The notes beneath the pieces are model-generated. The model was not told the origin of the DNA, made no database searches, and saw only the letters and a program-made list of their open reading frames with translations. Shown here one piece after another: positions 25,268 through 34,225 of a DNA stretch of 64,000 bases. Source of the DNA: Brevibacillus brevis (lineage in GTDB: Bacteria; Bacillota; Bacilli; Brevibacillales; Brevibacillaceae); the NCBI RefSeq assembly GCF_031583145.1, contig NZ_CP134050.1:3976001-4040000 (forward strand). The letters run 5' to 3'. Position numbers and translations under genes: made by a program. Each line of letters begins with the position of its first letter. Position 1 is the stretch's first letter.

Positions 25268-25846
25268 TCACGGTTGAGAAGGAATATGCTCCTGGATCAG
25301 CAGCATGGCAGCATGGTAGAAATGATCGGCGTTAAACGCGGATTTTTTCATATAGGCCATCATAATGGCCCCGCTGTGCAGCATTTCCAGCTGGGACGTG
25401 AGCGCATCGGGGTCTTTCGCTCCCGCTTCTGCCGCCATTTGCTTGATCTCGCTCCAGATATGGCCGCGGCACTCAATCGCTGCGGCATGGGCAGGATGTC
25501 CGTTGTCGGGAAACTCCACAGCGGTATTCATATAGGGACATCCCCGAAAATCGGGCTCCTTCATGCGCTCGGCCACGGAGTGGAGAAGAAAGCGCAGTTG
25601 TTCGAGCGGATGGTGCGGAAAACGGAGCCGCGCTTCCTCGATCCGTACCAGGCTTCGAGGAAGGCGTTGTTCCAAAAAAGCGACGATCAGGTCGTCTTTT
25701 GTGGCGAAATGGCGGTAAAAGCTGGCTTTCGCCACCCCGGACTCCGCGATGATGCGATCAATGCCGACAGCGCGTATCCCTTCCTGGTAAAACAACTCGG
25801 ATGCTACATGCAAAATGCGCTCTTTGGCTGACTCCTTTTTATCCAT
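25268..25846 (-). CDS. TetR-family transcriptional repressor
   Basis: A 192-aa TetR-type regulator. The N-terminal helix-turn-helix (about residues 8-55) includes ERILHVASELFYQEGIRAVG and IIAESGVAKASFYRHFATKDDL. The C-terminal ligand domain contains GCPYMNTAVEF, typical of the subgroup that controls efflux genes. ATG at 25846 is preferred (AGGAGAG upstream) over an in-frame ATG at 25888 that has no site and lies near the promoter. It is divergent from the exporter gene, and both promoters carry the same palindrome, so it almost certainly represses both genes. Confidence 0.93.
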   Translation of the reverse strand: MDKKESAKERILHVASELFYQEGIRAVGIDRIIAESGVAKASFYRHFATKDDLIVAFLEQRLPRSLVRIEEARLRFPHHPLEQLRFLLHSVAERMKEPDFRGCPYMNTAVEFPDNGHPAHAAAIECRGHIWSEIKQMAAEAGAKDPDALTSQLEMLHSGAIMMAYMKKSAFNADHFYHAAMLLIQEHIPSQP

Positions 25847-25914
25847 GGCAGGGAATCTCTCCTTTACGAATGGTGGAAAACACATCAAACTGTCCCAGCA
25901 AAACCAAAAACCGG

Positions 25915-25943
25915 TTGACGCGAGACAGATCTGTCTGTATCAT
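25915..25943 (+). promoter_or_regulatory. Promoter of the MFS exporter with operator in the spacer
   Basis: TTGACG (25915-25920) and TATCAT (25938-25943) are exactly 17 bp apart. The perfect palindrome AGACAGATCTGTCT at 25923-25936 fills the spacer, so a bound repressor would block RNA polymerase. Confidence 0.8.
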
Positions 25944-25960
25944 GTGGATAGTCACGAGAC

Positions 25961-25974
25961 AGACAGATCTGTCT
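25961..25974. promoter_or_regulatory. Second copy of the TetR operator palindrome
   Basis: AGACAGATCTGTCT is repeated identically at 25961-25974, 38 bp from the first copy centre to centre. It lies just downstream of the tetR -10 element. Two identical sites, one per promoter, is the usual arrangement for an autoregulated TetR repressor. Confidence 0.85.
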
Positions 25975-25980
25975 ACCCAC

Positions 25981-26010
25981 ATTGTAGTCAAGATTCCCTC
26001 CTGCTGTCAA
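25981..26010 (-). promoter_or_regulatory. Promoter of tetR
   Basis: On the minus strand a consensus TTGACA (26005-26010) and TACAAT (25981-25986) are 18 bp apart, reading toward tetR and immediately upstream of the second operator copy. The tetR and exporter promoters face each other with overlapping transcripts. Confidence 0.75.
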
Positions 26011-26067
26011 TTGGGGACTCCTTCGTATGGGATACGAAAAAACCAGAGTGAAAGGGTGTTTCAGCGG

Positions 26068-27744
26068 ATGTCTACAGCGGCAAAATCGGTCTCGCCGGAC
26101 CATACGGCGACGAAATCGACGGCAACTAGGGTAAGCCCGATGCTTGCGGTCATGCTCTTGGCAGTATTCATGTCAGTGGCCACTATTTTTATCGTGAATG
26201 TGGCGACGCCCTCGCTTCAGCGCGGTCTCGGCTCCAGCTTTTCCGGGGTGCAATTTGTGATCACCGGCTACACATTGGCCTATGCGGTCGCGCTCATTGT
26301 CGGCGGGCGCCTGGGAGATCGTTTCGGCCGAAAAAGGATGCTTGCTTATGGGGTAACCGGCTTTACGATCACGTCGTTATTGAGCGGCTTTGCAACCGGA
26401 GTGAACATGCTCATCCTGCTGCGGATCCTGCAGGGGCTGAGCGCCGCCATGATCGCCCCGCAAGTGCTGGCTCTGATCCAGGTACACTACGCGCCGGAAA
26501 AGCGGGGCACGGTGTTTGGGCTGTACGGCGCGGCGCAAGGGCTCGCGGCGTCAACGGGGCAGATTATCGGGGGACTGCTCCTGTACTGGAATCCGCTCGG
26601 GCTGGAATGGCGGACCGTATTTTTCTTCAGCGTGCCTTTCGGAATTGCCATTTTGGCCATGCTCCCGTTTATCGAGGAATCCAAAAGCGCCGGGAGTGCG
26701 AAGATGGACTGGATCGGAGCACTGAACGTCGCGGCCGGATTGTTGATGATGGTGTTTCCGCTTGTCCAGGGACAAAAAGAAGGGTGGCCGCTCTGGCTGG
26801 ATCTGTGCCTGCTCCTGTCTTTGCCGGTGCTGGCTGTCTTCGTCTGGCATGAGCGAAGGGTAGCGCGCAGCGGTGGCGTTCCTTTCATGAACGTCGATTT
26901 GTTCCGGAACAGCGTGTTTACGAAAGGCATGCTTATCGTCTTTTTGCTGCTGTTAGCACAAGCCGCCTTCTTTTTGATCGCCGCGTATTTTCTCCAGATC
27001 GGCATTGGCCTGACCGCGCTGCAGGCGGGATTGGTCATTTTGCCGATGGGAACCGGCTATTTTTTGGCCTCGCTCTACTCTTCCAAAGCAGTCGCCAGGT
27101 TTGGCGTGCACACCCTGACCCTGGGTGCGGTTCTCAGCGTCATCGGCTTTTTGTCCCTGGCCATCACAGTTCGCTTGACAGGGGCTGCCTTTCACGGATA
27201 TGAATCGATTCTGCCCTTGCTCCTTTTAGGGATGGGCCAGGGAGCGATCGCCGCTCCGTTGACGAATATCGTGTTGGCCAAAGTCCGCGGCAGCGACATC
27301 GGCTCCGCGTCTGGTATCCTGACGACCGGCATGCAGGTCGCCTTTGCGCTGGGGATTGCCCTGATCGGCGTCATCTTTCTGAATACGATGAGGGTCCATG
27401 CGGATACGGTAAGCGGCGAGGTGGCACAGCAGCTTCGGCAGCAGCTGTCGGCGATGCCGCAGACAGGAGTCCACCAGGAGCAGATCGTTCAGCAATTCCG
27501 CGTCTGCTACGCCGATTTCGCCCGTCAAAACGACTCCACGGCCTTGCCTGCAAGCTGCAGGATCAGCTCCGACGACCCGCAGATCCACAGTCTGTTTTTG
27601 GCGAGCATCCAGGCTGCAAATGCGAAAAATTACGCCGATGCCTTCCAGCTTTGCCTGTATGTGCTCGCGGGGATAAGCGCAGGTTTGCTGCTGCTGGTGC
27701 TGGCGTTGGCAAAAGGCAGCCGTCAGCCGGAACCGAATGGGTGA
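26068..27744 (+). CDS. MFS drug exporter, DHA2 (14-TM, EmrB/QacA) family
   Basis: A 558-aa proton-coupled exporter. The family motif A is present as GGRLGDRFGRKRML after TM2, and motif C-like glycines lie in ASTGQIIGGLLLY. The hydrophobic profile fits 14 TM segments, with a large extracellular loop near residues 440-520. The start is the ATG at 26068, with AAAGGGTG 9 nt upstream; the longer open frame from 25801 crosses the operators and has no start site. It is repressed by the divergent TetR. The substrate is unknown, probably a toxic or antimicrobial compound that is the TetR inducer. Confidence 0.94.
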   Translation: MSTAAKSVSPDHTATKSTATRVSPMLAVMLLAVFMSVATIFIVNVATPSLQRGLGSSFSGVQFVITGYTLAYAVALIVGGRLGDRFGRKRMLAYGVTGFTITSLLSGFATGVNMLILLRILQGLSAAMIAPQVLALIQVHYAPEKRGTVFGLYGAAQGLAASTGQIIGGLLLYWNPLGLEWRTVFFFSVPFGIAILAMLPFIEESKSAGSAKMDWIGALNVAAGLLMMVFPLVQGQKEGWPLWLDLCLLLSLPVLAVFVWHERRVARSGGVPFMNVDLFRNSVFTKGMLIVFLLLLAQAAFFLIAAYFLQIGIGLTALQAGLVILPMGTGYFLASLYSSKAVARFGVHTLTLGAVLSVIGFLSLAITVRLTGAAFHGYESILPLLLLGMGQGAIAAPLTNIVLAKVRGSDIGSASGILTTGMQVAFALGIALIGVIFLNTMRVHADTVSGEVAQQLRQQLSAMPQTGVHQEQIVQQFRVCYADFARQNDSTALPASCRISSDDPQIHSLFLASIQAANAKNYADAFQLCLYVLAGISAGLLLLVLALAKGSRQPEPNG

Positions 27745-27773
27745 AAGTCCCGCGAAAGTAGTCCACACAACAA

Positions 27774-27799
27774 AAAACCGCACGCAGCTGTGCGGTTTT
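27774..27799. terminator. Bidirectional terminator between exporter and SDR genes
   Basis: AAAACCGCAC (27774-27783) pairs with GTGCGGTTTT (27790-27799) over a 6-nt loop. It serves the convergent exporter and SDR genes. Confidence 0.85.
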
Positions 27800-27820
27800 T
27801 GCCGTTCCATTCATCTCGAT

Positions 27821-28579
27821 TTATTTCGCCGACAAACCTCCGTCCACCACAACCGCGCTGCCTGTCATCGCCGATGATTCGTCGGAAGCCAGGAAAACAG
27901 CGACATTAGCGATTTCGATCGGTTGGATGGTCCGCCCGATCGGCTGGAAATCATGAATGCTCCTAAGTACCTGATCCCGTCCGCCAAACAGATCGGCATG
28001 AGCGTCATTGAAGGTCGTATCTACCCATCCCGGGCAGATGCAGTTTACCCGTACATTTTCTGCGGCAAAGTCCAGCGCCATTTGCTTCGTGAGCATGTGG
28101 ATGGCGCCTTTGGAGGTGACGTACGCAGACAAGCGCGGCTCTGCTACAAAGCTGTTGGCGGAGGCCATGTTCACCACAGCCCCTCCCCCTGCCGCAACCA
28201 TTTCCGGCAGAAAATATTTGGAGGTGAGATACATGGATTTCACGTTGACTTCCATCGTGCGGTCCCAGACTTCTTCCTCCGTCTCGACGACGGAGCCGGG
28301 GATGTTGATCGCTGCATTATTGCACAGAACCGTGGGAACCCCGTACCTTTCTTTGGTAAAATCCAGGAGGGCCTGCACATCGGCCGCTTTGGATACATCG
28401 GCTCGGAAAAACACGGCGGTGCCGCCCTTGCTCGCAATCGCAGCTACTACTTCCTCCCCCGCCAAACTGATGTCGGTCGCCACGACAAGGGCTCCCTCTT
28501 CCGCATATCTGTGGGCGATGGCCGCTCCGATTCCGCGTGCCGCTCCTGTTACCACTGCAATCTTGTTTTTCAAACGCAT
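27821..28579 (-). CDS. Short-chain dehydrogenase/reductase (SDR)
   Basis: A 252-aa classical SDR. The cofactor motif TGAARGIG (T11-G18), NNAA (87-90), catalytic N112, S140 and Y153-x3-K157 are all present. D36 (VVATDIS) after the second strand favours NAD(H) over NADP(H). The start is the ATG at 28579, with GAGGAG 8 nt upstream. It follows the amino acid permease gene by about 30 bp, so the pair probably forms an operon for uptake and oxidation of the same compound. The substrate is unknown. Confidence 0.93.
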   Translation of the reverse strand: MRLKNKIAVVTGAARGIGAAIAHRYAEEGALVVATDISLAGEEVVAAIASKGGTAVFFRADVSKAADVQALLDFTKERYGVPTVLCNNAAINIPGSVVETEEEVWDRTMEVNVKSMYLTSKYFLPEMVAAGGGAVVNMASANSFVAEPRLSAYVTSKGAIHMLTKQMALDFAAENVRVNCICPGWVDTTFNDAHADLFGGRDQVLRSIHDFQPIGRTIQPIEIANVAVFLASDESSAMTGSAVVVDGGLSAK

Positions 28580-28610
28580 CTTGCATGCTCCTCTCGCCAT
28601 TTGTTTTTGT

Positions 28611-29960
28611 TTATAGGTCTTTGAGGACGGGCGCTACTTTTCGATAGCCGCCCGACTTCAGGTAGCCGACGATGATTCCGATCAGGACCCAGGCGAACCC
28701 TACGGTGAAAGTCATCCGGTCAAAGCCGGACCAGACGTAGCCGGTAATGAGAAGCCCGATAAACGGAGTCACCGCGTAGGTGAGAAATCCCTTTGCTCCA
28801 CGCCGCTTTTTCTTGCCGTAGAAGTAGACGATGATGGTGGCATTCAGCATCATGAAAGCGGTGATGGCCCCGAATGTCACGAACTTGTACAACGTCTCAA
28901 TCGAGAGGCAGAAGGTCACGACGATGGAAAGCAGGGCGCAGAAGATCGTCGCATGGACAGGCGTCTGGTATTTGGGATGAATTTTCGCCAGCACTTGCGC
29001 AAAGGGCAGCAGGTTTTCCCGGCTCATGGAATAGAGCACCCGGGCTGTAGCCGACTGGACATTCAGCGTAACCGCAATTCCTACGGCAACGACATTGATC
29101 AGGATCAAAACCGTGTAAAAAACAGGTCCGCCCGCTTCCCGCGCGATTTCAAAAAAGCCCATGTCCGGATTTAGCGTCTCGTACTGCGGATGGATCAAGG
29201 CAGCCATATAGACCTGAATGAAAAACAGCAAGCCGCTGAGCAAAATGGACAGAACGGTTGCCTTGCCGACCGTCTTTACCGGATCGCGTGCTTCCTCAGC
29301 CAGCGTGCTGATGCCGTCAAAGCCCAGAAAGCCGAGTACGGCTATGGACGTCGCCGTCGCGATAAAGCCAAAGTCTACGTGATCCGCCTGAAACAGCGGA
29401 GCCAGGCTGAAGCCGCCCATGCCGTGACCATCAACTAGGACAAATTTGACGGCGATACCGAGGAAGACGATCAGCGTGACGATTTGCATCCAGAACATGA
29501 AAAGATTGGCGCGCGCTGTCATGGTGATCCCTCTGACATTGATCAAGGTGTTGCAGACGACGAAAATCAGTGTCCAGACGAAAGCCGGGACCTGAGGCAA
29601 AATGCCTGCCATCCACACGCCCGCAAAAGCGTACAACAATGCCGGACACAGAATGTAGTCGGCCAAAATCAGCCAGCCTGCGATAAAGCCCACATGCGGA
29701 TTCATCCCGCGGCTCACATAGGAGTAGACGGAACCGGCGTAGGGGAATTCCTTGCTCATGTGCCTGTAGCTGAATGCCGTGAACATCAGGGCGATCACCC
29801 CGATGCAGTAGACGAGCGGCACCATGCCAAAGCTCTGCTGCGCCACAGCACCATAGACCTGCATCGGCGCAAGCGGGGCCATGAAAACCATTCCGTAGAT
29901 GACCAGGTCCTTAAACGTAAGCGTTCGCCTTAACTCTTGTTTGTACTGGCTGTTGTCCAA
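28611..29960 (-). CDS. APC-family amino acid permease
   Basis: A 12-TM amino acid/polyamine transporter. The N-terminal LRRTLTFKDLVIYGMVFMAP is the typical entry to TM1, and the TM6-7 region has IAVLGFLGFDGISTLAEEARDP, the family consensus around the GFD signature. The TTG at 29960 is preferred because AGGAGG is 8 nt upstream; the longer frame (ATG at 30008, 465 aa) adds an unusual aromatic N-terminus and has only a weak AGAGGT site. Transcribed with the SDR gene. The two-component system just upstream may regulate it. Confidence 0.92.
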   Translation of the reverse strand: MDNSQYKQELRRTLTFKDLVIYGMVFMAPLAPMQVYGAVAQQSFGMVPLVYCIGVIALMFTAFSYRHMSKEFPYAGSVYSYVSRGMNPHVGFIAGWLILADYILCPALLYAFAGVWMAGILPQVPAFVWTLIFVVCNTLINVRGITMTARANLFMFWMQIVTLIVFLGIAVKFVLVDGHGMGGFSLAPLFQADHVDFGFIATATSIAVLGFLGFDGISTLAEEARDPVKTVGKATVLSILLSGLLFFIQVYMAALIHPQYETLNPDMGFFEIAREAGGPVFYTVLILINVVAVGIAVTLNVQSATARVLYSMSRENLLPFAQVLAKIHPKYQTPVHATIFCALLSIVVTFCLSIETLYKFVTFGAITAFMMLNATIIVYFYGKKKRRGAKGFLTYAVTPFIGLLITGYVWSGFDRMTFTVGFAWVLIGIIVGYLKSGGYRKVAPVLKDL

Positions 29961-30136
29961 GCCGAACTCCTCCTTTATGCCAAAAAAAATGAAGTAGTAC
30001 TTTTTCATCTTAGACCTCTTTCAGAAAATTTCGAAATGGATTTGGTCAGGACAGGAGCCCTTCTGTCCGTACGGGTTGGCCTTGACCCGCCCTTATACGG
30101 TTTGGCATTTTATCAATTCCTAGCTGTACAAAAAAA

Positions 30137-30159
30137 CAGCGAGCCCTGGAGACTCGCTG
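30137..30159 (-). terminator. Terminator of the two-component operon
   Basis: CAGCGAG (30137-30143) pairs with CTCGCTG (30153-30159). On the minus strand the stem is followed by a T7 tract. It ends the kinase-regulator transcript 7 bp after the regulator stop codon. Confidence 0.85.
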
Positions 30160-30165
30160 CCTTTT

Positions 30166-30903
30166 CTATAACCACTTTTTCAGGTTGTGCCAATAAGTGA
30201 TGATCTCCTGCGTCTTTTCCTCTGCGATCAGAGCTTGTTTGCCTTCATTCCCCTCCTGAAAGAAGATGCTCGTGCCTTCGATGCGGCCGATCTTTTTCAA
30301 ATTGACGAGAAACGACCGATGCGTCAGGTAAAAATGGCAGTCCTGCAGGTAGCTCTCGTACAGCTTGATCGGAATTTTCGTTTCATAGGCTTCGCGTGGG
30401 GTGTGCACCAGAATCGTACGATTGATCGATTCGATATATAAAATGTCTGCGGGTGTCATCTGAAGAATCTCCTCCCCGCAGACAGGGACATAAAGCCCAC
30501 CCGCCTCCATGAACCTTTGATAGGAAATATCATTTTGCAGCTTTTCCACGGCTTGTCTGAAACGCTTCTCCGTATAAGGCTTCTCGACGATATCCACGAT
30601 CCCCAGATCATAGGTGACACTCGCATGGGGCGCCATTCCGGTAATGAGGATGGTAGGGAGATGGACGCCCCTCAGCTTTAAAATCGAATAGCTCTCCAGC
30701 CCACCTCTGCCCTCTCCCAGATGGATATCCACGATCATTGCCGTCAGATCGGGAGTCAGTGTCGCCAGAGAGATGAGCTCATCACCCGTGCGCGCCTTGC
30801 CGACAATCCGTATATGCGAAAATGGGGCTAGGTACCCCTCTATCAACTCCAGCTGCAGCTCATCATCTTCTGCGATGAGCAAATTGATCTGCTGCTTCTG
30901 CAT
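30166..30903 (-). CDS. LytTR-type response regulator
   Basis: A 245-aa regulator. The receiver domain has E12-D13-D14, phospho-acceptor D59, T88 and K108. The C-terminal LytTR DNA-binding domain (about 138-235) contains ILYIESINRTILVHTPREA, HFYLTHRSFLVNLKKI and the terminal basic strand. ATG at 30903 is chosen over GTG at 30912 because GAGGTGA is correctly spaced. It is separated from the kinase gene by only 17 bp. The likely target is the adjacent permease-SDR operon, by position only. Confidence 0.92.
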   Translation of the reverse strand: MQKQQINLLIAEDDELQLELIEGYLAPFSHIRIVGKARTGDELISLATLTPDLTAMIVDIHLGEGRGGLESYSILKLRGVHLPTILITGMAPHASVTYDLGIVDIVEKPYTEKRFRQAVEKLQNDISYQRFMEAGGLYVPVCGEEILQMTPADILYIESINRTILVHTPREAYETKIPIKLYESYLQDCHFYLTHRSFLVNLKKIGRIEGTSIFFQEGNEGKQALIAEEKTQEIITYWHNLKKWL

Positions 30904-30920
30904 GTCTCTCACCTCTCTTG

Positions 30921-32261
30921 CTATTTTCTGTCCGCAACGGATAAGACGATGGAAAAGCAGGTTCTTCCCTTGGCCGATGTGATATACATGTCCCCCGCGT
31001 ACTTCCGAACGGCTTCCCGAACGATAGCAAGGCCATACCCGCGCGCTCGGCCGGTCTCGTTTGCTTTTGTGGTGTATCCGGCCTCGGAAAGCCTGCGAAT
31101 GGCCTGAGGCGAAAGGGTCGGTCCCGTGTTTTCTACCATGACTTGATAGGACTGTCCCACTTTCCTCATCGTCAGGGAAATCCTTTTGTCTCCCGTCTGA
31201 TCTTCCTCGGCAGCCTCGATTGCATTGTCGAGAAGATTGGAGAGGATTTTGATCAAATCGGAGGAAAGGACGCCATCGAAGGTCTCATCCGGCGGGATGT
31301 GCAAATCCATCTCGATTTGATGGCTGCGAGCCTTTTCCGCTTTGGAATGCAGCAGCACCAGCAACGCAGGGTTTGCGACCTGCTCGGAAAGCGCGACGAC
31401 CTGTACGTCGGCCTGCAATCCCCGCAAATATTCCCGGGCTCGGTCCACCTTTTTCAGTTCCAGGAGGCCAAAAAGCACCTGCAAGTGATTGGCAAAATCG
31501 TGGCGGATCGACTGAATAGATGCGAGAATCGCCCGGAATTCCCGCTGGAAGGTCTGCTCGGAATCTCCGACAGCCCGAAGCGTCTCACGCTGGTACCACC
31601 CGCGGATCACCGTGTAGCTGACCACGATTAAAATCAGAACAAGCAGATTGGCCGCAACATGAAAAATGCTGTTGGTGAGCGCATTGGCTTCTATCTGCTC
31701 CAGCAGCTCTACGCCGATGTCAATGCCCACAATGCCGACCAGCTGACCGGACGCACTGATCAAAGGCGCGCCCGCTGTCATGTAGACGCCGTATTTGGGA
31801 TCGTGGATGATACCCGTATGAAACGTGTCGCCTTGGTAGGCTGGCTTTACCTCCTCCATCGTCAGCGTGCACAGCTCCCCGATATACGTCTGGGCACTGT
31901 CTCCCGGCGGAAGGCCGTTGATCATGACACGGCTGTTTCCCTGTGCGTCCATCATGACGATATACACATGCTTTGCGCCGATTTTTTTCCGGTAATCATT
32001 GAGGAAGTGATTCAGTTCGATATAGTCCGGATTTTCTTCCGTCGGCTTTTGCAAAAACCTCTCGAAGCTCGCTACGTCTACTTCCCGTGCGATATCGGCA
32101 GCGGTCTTCATGCTCTGGGTGGCTATGGAGATCTCCACAGTGCGAATGGTGCTGTCATAGACCAGCAAAATATTCGCAACCATGAAGCAGACACTCAACA
32201 TGATCGCAACGATCAGTATCATTCTCACCCTTTTATTGGTTGGAGCCGTGATTGCTTTCAT
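30921..32261 (-). CDS. Membrane sensor histidine kinase with extracytoplasmic sensor (SpoOB-type)
   Basis: TM1 (about 13-35), an extracytoplasmic sensor region of about 160 residues resembling a dCache/PAS fold (VYIVMMDAQGNSRVMING, APLISASGQLVGIVGIDIG), TM2 (about 200-220), then a SpoOB-alpha-type dimerisation helix with H254 (IRHDFANHLQVLFGL) and a GHKL ATPase domain (LLDNAIEAA, GYGLAIVREAV). This is the layout of DcuS/CitA/DctS-like small-molecule sensors, although the partner here is a LytTR regulator. The start is uncertain: ATG at 32261 has AAAGG at a long spacing, ATG at 32288 has none. Confidence 0.9.
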   Translation of the reverse strand: MKAITAPTNKRVRMILIVAIMLSVCFMVANILLVYDSTIRTVEISIATQSMKTAADIAREVDVASFERFLQKPTEENPDYIELNHFLNDYRKKIGAKHVYIVMMDAQGNSRVMINGLPPGDSAQTYIGELCTLTMEEVKPAYQGDTFHTGIIHDPKYGVYMTAGAPLISASGQLVGIVGIDIGVELLEQIEANALTNSIFHVAANLLVLILIVVSYTVIRGWYQRETLRAVGDSEQTFQREFRAILASIQSIRHDFANHLQVLFGLLELKKVDRAREYLRGLQADVQVVALSEQVANPALLVLLHSKAEKARSHQIEMDLHIPPDETFDGVLSSDLIKILSNLLDNAIEAAEEDQTGDKRISLTMRKVGQSYQVMVENTGPTLSPQAIRRLSEAGYTTKANETGRARGYGLAIVREAVRKYAGDMYITSAKGRTCFSIVLSVADRK

Positions 32262-32409
32262 AGAACGGATAATACCTTTCTTGGGCATTCATGACTTGCA
32301 TGAATTTTCCCTCATTTTATCACGAAACCGGGTAAATCTGCTTGCCCAGAAATGTGACTCGCCGCTGTCTTTCTCATGGGATGGCGTCTTCGTCCTGATC
32401 AGAAAAAAA

Positions 32410-32433
32410 GAGAGCAAGAATCATCCTGCTCTC
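32410..32433 (-). terminator. Terminator of the formamidase operon
   Basis: GAGAGCA (32410-32416) pairs with TGCTCTC (32427-32433). On the minus strand CTTTTTTTCTG follows. It lies about 60 bp beyond the last small ORF of the fmd operon. Confidence 0.8.
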
Positions 32434-32493
32434 AGGGCTCTCCAGTTTGACGAAGACATCATAATTTGATCGAATGGGGTACTGAAGGGGCGG

Positions 32494-32751
32494 TTATCGA
32501 GGAATGGGATTAATCGGAGATGTCATGATTCGATCATACGTCTCCCTATTTTTTGGATCGCTATGATAAAACATCACGGTATAGTTTTCGTATTTATAGT
32601 AGAGTTGGTGATATACCTTGCTGTCGATATCAAGACGCTTCCCTGTCTCAATGTCCCACCATCCACGGCCGCTTCGGCGAATGCCGATGGCTATGCTGCC
32701 CCCCTCCATGAGCCGGCCCCTGATGCTGGCAAGCCCCTCCTTCATGGGCAT
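32494..32751 (-). CDS. Small hypothetical protein overlapping fmdB
   Basis: Up to 85 aa. The second half (RGWWDIETGKRLDIDSKVYH, then KYENYTVMFYHSD) looks like real protein, while the first 35 residues overlap the fmdB 3' end in another frame. A later start (ATG at 32709, with AGGGG in front) would shorten the overlap to about 60 bp. It shares the fmd promoter and ends before the operon terminator. I do not recognise the family, and a remnant of a longer gene is possible. Confidence 0.5.
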   Translation of the reverse strand: MPMKEGLASIRGRLMEGGSIAIGIRRSGRGWWDIETGKRLDIDSKVYHQLYYKYENYTVMFYHSDPKNRETYDRIMTSPINPIPR

Positions 32752-32959
32752 GCCTTTCTTTCCTGACGATCTTCGGCTCCGCGCCCCGCTCGATTCTCTG
32801 GCGCAGCGCTTGTGGGGTAAGGATCAACCCGCAAGCGGAATACATCCGCCTGGACGTCTGTCCGCACTCCGGGCAAACCGCCATGTCCGTTACTTCACTC
32901 ATTTTCAGCCATTGGATAAACGGTCCGCATTCCTCGCAACCATACTCGTATCTAGGCAT
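32648..32959 (-). CDS. fmdB: FmdB-family zinc-ribbon protein
   Basis: A 103-aa small zinc ribbon (C8-x2-C11 and C29-x2-C32) of the FmdB family, starting with the typical MPRYEYGCEECG. The C-terminal tail is His/Gly-rich, as often seen in this family. It sits 32 bp downstream of formamidase, the arrangement that gave the family its name; in Methylophilus FmdB was proposed to regulate amidase expression. Metal binding is inferred from the cysteines. Confidence 0.85.
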   Translation of the reverse strand: MPRYEYGCEECGPFIQWLKMSEVTDMAVCPECGQTSRRMYSACGLILTPQALRQRIERGAEPKIVRKERHAHEGGACQHQGPAHGGGQHSHRHSPKRPWMVGH

Positions 32960-32991
32960 GTTCGCAACCTCCTTTGCTATGGGGTCGGTAT

Positions 32992-34173
32992 CTATTTCGG
33001 TAAAATGTCGCGGTCAAAGATGCTCGTCGGGATGGAGAGGGTGCAGCAGGCATTGGGAATGTCGACGATTCCCGCGATGCGTCCCTCCACCGGTGCGGTT
33101 CCGAGCAGCATGTACGCCTGCTCTCCCGTAAAGCCCATCGCCTTTTTCAAATACTCGATCGCATTCAGGCAGGCATTTCGGTACGCGACATGCGCATCCA
33201 TGTACAGCTGCTGGCCAGTCGTCTCATGAACGGATATCCCTTCGAAGACGAGGTATTCGGAATAGTGGGGTTCGACCGGCCCCGGCTTGAACACGGGATT
33301 GTTTACGATGTTGTACTTCGCCATCCCGCCTTTGATCACGTCGACATGCAGGTCGATCCAGCCAGCCATTTCGATCCCGCCGCAGAAGGTGATTTCCCCG
33401 TCCCCCTGCGAGAAATGCAAATCGCCCATCGAGAGCTTTGCTCCTTCGACATAGACAGGGAAGTAGATCCGCGTTCCTTTGGACAAGTTTTTGATGTCGC
33501 AGTTGCCGCCATGCTCGCGGGGCGGAACGGTTCGTGCTGCTTCCACGGCGACCCGGTCGAACTCCGCACCCTTTAGACTGCCAAGTACGGCGCTGTGCGG
33601 CGTGGGCAGGTTGGCAAGCGGCGGGACCCGTCCCGGATTGGTCGCCACCAGATCGCGCTCGCGCCTGTTCCATTTGTCCAGCAATTGGTGGGACGGTGCG
33701 GTGCCGATCAGGCCCGGATGGAGAATGCCCGCAAACCTGACTCCTGGCAAATGCCGGGACGTCGTGTATATGCCCTGAAAATCCCAGATGGATTTGGCCG
33801 CCTGCGAGTAGTGATCGACGAGGAAGGAACCGCCGTTTTCCTTTGCAAAAATGCCATTGAATCCCCATTCCGCCTGGGGCAAAGCGCCGATGTCGAGGAT
33901 GTCCACGACCAGCAAATCGCCCGGCTGTGCTCCGTTTACCCAGATCGGGCCGCTCAGGACGTGCACGCGGTTGAGGTTTACATCGCGTATGTCAGACGGG
34001 TCGTCGTTGTTGGCGATTTGTCCGTCCGTCCAGTCTTTGCACTCGATGCGGAAAACCGCACCGGGATTCACCGAAACCGTCGCCGGGATGTCGGGATGCC
34101 AGCGGTTATGGCCGGGCGTATCCTGCTCCTCCATCGGTTTGTTGAGATCGACGCGAAACAACACTTCGGGCAT
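32992..34173 (-). CDS. fmdA: Formamidase (acetamidase/formamidase family)
   Basis: Hydrolyses formamide or short amides to the acid and ammonia, a nitrogen-scavenging reaction. The 393-aa protein starts at MPEVLFRVDLNKPMEEQDTP, with a perfect GGAGG 9 nt before ATG 34173; the open frame upstream of that is not coding-like. Family blocks present include HNRWHPDIP, PGDLLVVDILDIG, GILHPGLIGTAPS, GGNCDIKNLSKG (metal/active-site region) and LHFSQGDGEITFCGGIEM. The gene is under a sigma-54 promoter 50 bp upstream and opposite a sigma-54 activator, which fits control by nitrogen or amide supply. Confidence 0.95.
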   Translation of the reverse strand: MPEVLFRVDLNKPMEEQDTPGHNRWHPDIPATVSVNPGAVFRIECKDWTDGQIANNDDPSDIRDVNLNRVHVLSGPIWVNGAQPGDLLVVDILDIGALPQAEWGFNGIFAKENGGSFLVDHYSQAAKSIWDFQGIYTTSRHLPGVRFAGILHPGLIGTAPSHQLLDKWNRRERDLVATNPGRVPPLANLPTPHSAVLGSLKGAEFDRVAVEAARTVPPREHGGNCDIKNLSKGTRIYFPVYVEGAKLSMGDLHFSQGDGEITFCGGIEMAGWIDLHVDVIKGGMAKYNIVNNPVFKPGPVEPHYSEYLVFEGISVHETTGQQLYMDAHVAYRNACLNAIEYLKKAMGFTGEQAYMLLGTAPVEGRIAGIVDIPNACCTLSIPTSIFDRDILPK

Positions 34174-34225
34174 GCTTCGTCCTCCTTTTCGCCATGCGTA
34201 TTCGAGCCTTGCGCACTCTCCGTGT

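Noticed and set aside
25801..26067. N-terminal extension of the MFS exporter frame by about 89 codons
   Set aside because: The extension crosses both TetR operators and the tetR promoter and has no start site; the ATG at 26068 has one.
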